Shown in pieces: positions 7,927 through 11,187 of a stretch of 11,187 bases of DNA. A program made the position numbers and the translations under genes. Each line of letters starts with the position of its first letter. Within the stretch, counting starts at the first letter, position 1. The stretch comes from Larix sibirica (lineage: Eukaryota; Streptophyta; Pinopsida; Pinales; Pinaceae): positions 31,261 through 42,447 of the forward strand of contig NWUY0300033679.1 in the NCBI GenBank assembly GCA_004151065.3. Direction: 5' to 3'. The notes below the pieces were generated by a model. That model saw only the letters and a list, made by a program, of their open reading frames with translations. It had not been told where the DNA came from and did no database searches.

Positions 7927-8532
7927 TTTATTTGGTTTTCAACATTGGTTTGATTGGTATGGCTTTGTTTTCAAGCAAAATGATTGGTAGAAGTCGAGTG
8001 TATGAAAGAATTTTCTTTTTGCATGTATAGTTTTCAATGAACTAACAAGATAATAGCAATAATAGTTCTACCCTGTTCTTTTGGAGGTTGGTGTAACAAC
8101 CATGTTGGAATTTTACTTCCTCGGACTGGCACGCTTTGCAGGGTTCTTTGTGGTGTATTGGGTGTAGAATTTGAACCCCTGGAACCATCTAAAGAAAACT
8201 CAAATAACACTTGTACTTGGAGAAGAGAAACACTGCACTAATGAATATCTCAAATGCAAAAAATCTAGAGGTATATTATTGCTCTAGTTTGAGAGAAAAG
8301 GGAGTAGATCAATTCGATAGATCTCTATTTCCATTTATGCAGTACTCTCAAGATAGACTGGACTAGAAATCCTACAGTCTAGGTGGTTGGCAACAAATGG
8401 GGAAGTACAATGTTGGACATTTTTACAAGTCTATTCTAAACTTCAAATGAAACAAACAAATTTTGGTGGTAGTAGCAAAACCATAGGATTCATTTCTTGA
8501 AGAATCAAATACCAAGTAACTTAATCAAATGA
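7927..8532 (-). other. Possible 3' UTR of the minus-strand gene
   Basis: The sequence downstream of the TAG has no further coding frame. The nearest clear AATAAA on the minus strand is the complement of tttatt at 7927-7932 (4672-4677 in copy 1), about 600 nt past the stop and just at the edge of the probable LTR. The polyadenylation site is a guess; plants often use looser signals. Confidence 0.25.
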
Positions 8533-8559
8533 CTATTTGGGATTTTCTCCAACTAGGGC
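8533..8559 (-). CDS. Exon 5, terminal coding exon (8 codons)
   Basis: After acceptor gatttataatgttcttgggcag it reads ALVGENPK and stops at TAG (8533-8535). The acceptor has a good T-rich tract and the phase (0) fits exon 4. Being only 27 nt, it is the least certain exon; another acceptor in the 480-nt region could be used instead. Confidence 0.5.
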   Translation of the reverse strand, partial: ALVGENPK

Positions 8560-11187
8560 CTGCCCAAGAACATTATAAATCACAGTAATTGCAAATCAAC
8601 TTAAATTTAATGAAAGATCTCTTTTATTGCAGGTGCAAAGAGTATGGCAATCAGTCAAGTACTCAGTTCAATACTCCACAAACTTACATTGACTGAATAT
8701 TGGGTAGTTAATACTCTTTGTATGGGAAGTATTGGCGAGTACTTGTGAGCATGTGAGTATTATGATTTTTGGTGAGTATAGGTATTATGGTTTGCCTGTT
8801 ATTGTGCAGTAAGCTTCCTTATTGACTTACCTGTGGGTGTCAACACATCTTAGCACACAAAATTACCCAAGCAGAGCTAAACTGTAATAAACATAGTCTA
8901 TAAACATTCATAGATTTGCATGCTAAGCTAGACAGAAAGATGAACCACTGTGCTAACCCAAGATGCATGAAAACAACCCAGAAGCACAACACAGATATAC
9001 TGTTGGCAGAGCTCAAACATATGATACAAGCTCTCACCTGATTGCCTTTAACCTTGCAATCACAATCTATTTGTACACATTCAATGATATAAGCTGCACT
9101 ATCTTGTCCATAGGTTGACCCCCAAATAAGTGCGCCTTATATTTAGTGAGCACATAGAATGTGCATGCACATCTCAAAATAAACTCAAATTGCAATAAAC
9201 AATTATTAGCATAGGGCACGAGGGATTTCATCCCAAGCGCTAATCCTAGCTCAACACTGTCCGACCTTAGAAGTATGCTTCATCCCGAAGCATATGTGGC
9301 TCAACACTTTTGAGTTCTAAATGAAGGAAAGTTGAAGCAGTGAAGAAGCACTGATGTTGAAGAGAGTGGCCTATTGGATTTGAAGAGGTTGAAAAATGAA
9401 TGCGAAACATATTTACCTATAAAGGTTTTAATGTTTTTGGGTATTTTTGAGTGGCTGTTCTTGTTACTGTCTTTTTCCTCTGACTGTCTATATGTGCTAG
9501 AACAAATCCATCATAGGATAGTAAGCTAGAGTACTTGCACGACAGCCTTTGCTTTGACTTGAATCAAGTGTGAGCAGGATTCTCTCTTAATCTTTTATAT
9601 TTTAAAATTTATTCTAATTTCTCTTATTGCCGGAATATAGGCATGTGGAAAATAAATGTTTGCAACCTCTCATAGAATATGCTAGACATTTGTGTTGTAA
9701 CTTGTAACTTCACTGTTTTTCTGTGCATTATATATTACTTTCCCATCCATTAAAGATTTATAGTCTGGGCATGATGACTTGATATTTGATTATCTATATT
9801 TTATATTTTACCCATTTAATTCAATTTTATATAATGTCAATTTTTATTATTATTATGAACTGCTGGAAAACGTGTACCCAGATTGAAACAGTTTGATAAA
9901 AATATTATTTATGAGTCAACTACAAAACTTAACTACTCTAGACTTGGTGGAAGAACTCTAGACTTCCAGATGGGAGAGTTGAGTTCTCTAGAGAATATCT
10001 TTAATTATGGTTCTAGAATCTAGATAAAAGGCATTGCTGGCATACCTTGTAGACGCCAGTAGTCTAACCATGGCCTCAATATAACTAGCACAATATTTTA
10101 ATCCACCATTACACATACGATATTTATAATTGATTAAAAAACTACCCTGATAGTGAACAGCTGTTCATTCTTAAATGTCATTCACAGCATACCACTATCA
10201 ATCCCACATGGTGGACTCATGACAGAAAGGATACAAAGCAAGCATCCTTAAAGATTTAGGCATAGCTATTAACTTACCAGATTCAAGATCCTACTCTGCT
10301 TTTATCTCTATGGAAAATCCTAAACTCTAGCATCAACCAGTTTATCGTGTCAGTGACTTGTTGCAGTTACAATTGGCTGTAACTACTGAAAAACTAATTC
10401 ACTATTTTCTGAGATAAGTACCTGCAAAACAATGACAGGACTACTTAGCAGAGTGCGTAATAACCTTCATCACCTATGCATGGACTGCGCAATAACTGGG
10501 TCTTCTCCCATGAAACTGTATTAGGAGAAAATGCCAATATGAGAAACAGATGCTAGTGGAAGTCGATTGCATTCTCTTTTAACTTATTCTTTAGTGCTTA
10601 ATATTGTCGGTTATACCAAAGACAGTAGAAAGAAAAAGAATATATATTGATGTCCATGAATGACCAAAGTAGGTCAAGGGACTAGAAAGTACATTAAGTG
10701 ATTGCAGCAATGAGGGAGTACCTAGAGCATCTCCAAAATTAAGAAAGGTACACTAAAAAATCCTAATAAGGGGGTGGACTCAAAATTGTAAACCCTAGAA
10801 AATGTAGTAGAGACAAAATCTATAAGAAGAAGCACCTTGTAGCAGGGGAAGCCAAAAGAGTCATGAGTGGAAAAACCCTAGACTTTGCCCAAAGTAGAGA
10901 ATCGTGAGTGGCCACCATATTCCTTGAGATCCTTGTTAGTAACTACCAACTACTCACTGACATGCTATCCTGAAGTTGGTCCTTCCCTTTACAAAGTAAA
11001 ATGGACTTCATGACATCCTTCAACTGGACTTAGTACCAAGATTAGTCCTGTGTACTGTAGACTGTTCTCCCATGGGCATAGATGAACCCTGTGTAGTCAT
11101 CCCTGTCCAGATCCCATAAGAGGGATCACCTCCTTACCTGTTGTCCTTTCCATCGATGGCAACAAATGGAACGTTGAGGCCCATATC
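8533..11187 (-). CDS. Unrecognised spliced plant gene, 3' part (5 exons, 5' partial)
   Basis: Exons on the minus strand: 11138-11187, 10474-10515, 10046-10074, 9038-9135 and 8533-8559 (50, 42, 29, 98 and 27 nt). They sum to 246 nt, that is 81 codons plus TAG. Every intron is GT-AG, with donors AG/GTAAGG, AG/GTGATG, AG/GTATGC and AG/GTGAGA. Phases run 2, 2, 1, 0. The other two phases of exons 3 and 4 either contain stops or do not fit the neighbouring exons, so only one chain is open. The product is rich in aromatics and glycines (WLDYWRLQ, IWGSTYGQD) and has a cysteine cluster (DCDCKVK) near its C-terminus. No signal peptide or membrane segment is visible in this part. I do not recognise the family and give no function. 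The gene continues beyond the right edge. The model lies inside one contig, so the N at 7702 does not affect it. The alternative, that it is a pseudogene fragment, is weakened by the clean splice sites and frame. Confidence 0.68.
9038..9135 (-). CDS. Exon 4 (98 nt)
   Basis: Acceptor ctcactaaatataag with a branch-point-like ctcac, donor CAG/GTGAGA. It begins by completing a glycine codon, then reads ALIWGSTYGQDSAAYIIE and, further on, DCDCKVKGNQ. The other two frames stop inside the exon. The same frame stays open past the donor to a stop at 8840, so an unspliced ORF exists, but its downstream part is hydrophobic and unrelated in composition, which suggests intron. Confidence 0.65.
10046..10074 (-). 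CDS. Exon 3 (29-nt micro-exon)
   Basis: Acceptor tatattgag, donor AAG/GTATGC. In phase 2 it reads R, PWLDYWRLQ and then G. In phase 1 it hits TAG. An alternative acceptor (gtgctag, 11 bases upstream) would give another open frame but breaks the phase into exon 4. Confidence 0.6.
10474..10515 (-). CDS. Exon 2 (42 nt)
   Basis: Preceded by a strong acceptor (cattttctcctaatacag) and followed by TAG/GTGATG. With the AG carried from exon 1 it reads S, FMGEDPVIAQSMH and then AG. Read-through past the donor meets TGA TGA at once, which supports splicing here. Confidence 0.65.
   Translation of the reverse strand, partial: FHGRRPSYCAVHA
10516..11137 (-). other. Intron 1 (622 nt) with dispersed repeat
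   Basis: Runs from donor GTAAGG at 11137 to the acceptor at 10516. It holds the dispersed repeat (10662-10735) and the end of the 3.25-kb duplicate at 10956; 10957-11137 is unique in the window. I see no coding frame or other feature in it. Confidence 0.5.
11138..11187 (-). CDS. Exon 1 of visible gene (partial, window edge)
   Basis: Reads DMGLNVPFVAIDGKDN and then two bases (AG) before a consensus donor CAG/GTAAGG (intron starts at 11137). The exon runs off the right edge, so the internal ATG cannot be taken as the start. All three frames are open in this short piece; the frame is fixed by continuity with exons 2 and 3. Confidence 0.62.

Larger units (their letters stand above)
7703..10956 (+). 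repeat. 3,254-bp direct duplicate, copy 2 (start of contig C)
   Basis: Counterpart of 4448-7701. It begins right after the N, inside the probable LTR, and ends at 10956 only because copy 1 runs out at the N. It continues without a break into 10957-11187, which carries exon 1 of the gene, so this copy gives the continuous gene model. Confidence 0.95.

Noticed and set aside
4448-10956. Real tandem gene duplication
   Set aside because: Both boundaries fall exactly on the single N and the divergence is at allele level; an assembly overlap is the simpler reading.

Overview
This window reads as eukaryotic, AT-rich, repeat-laden plant DNA, most likely from a conifer or another gymnosperm with a large genome. 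That inference rests on a decayed plant-type LINE, a decayed LTR-retrotransposon 3' end, consensus GT-AG introns and very small exons. Nothing looks prokaryotic: no operons, and no long intact ORF on either strand. Two single N characters (positions 200 and 7702) show that the window is a scaffold of three contigs: A = 1-199, B = 201-7701, C = 7703-11187.

Left part (1-4447). Positions 1-199 are a second copy (about 96% identical) of 2060-2258. A minus-strand LINE ORF2 remnant occupies about 2070 to 897. It shows, in order, the end of the reverse-transcriptase domain, the post-RT region and a degenerate zinc-knuckle C-terminus, broken by stops and frameshifts. 2259-3340 is unassigned. On the plus strand, 3361 to about 3980 is a decayed lysine/glutamate/glutamine-rich coiled-coil-like ORF with at least twelve stops. 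It is followed by a polypurine tract (4077-4085) and a probable 3' LTR (from about 4089, TATA-like box at 4472).

Right part (4448-11187). 4448-7701 and 7703-10956 are the same 3,254-bp sequence, with about ten substitutions and no indel seen. Both ends of the duplication coincide exactly with the N, so this is most simply an unmerged end-to-end contig overlap (two alleles or one locus laid down twice) and not a biological tandem duplication.

The main find is a spliced minus-strand gene lying wholly inside contig C: five exons at 11138-11187 (open at the right edge), 10474-10515, 10046-10074, 9038-9135 and 8533-8559. All have GT-AG borders, only one phase chain stays open through them, and it ends in a stop after 81 visible codons. 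I do not recognise the protein. Contig B carries exons 2-5 of the same gene (7219-7260, 6791-6819, 5783-5880, 5278-5304) without exon 1, as expected if the duplication is an assembly effect. The introns hold a dispersed repeat, palindromes and a TCTAGA cluster.
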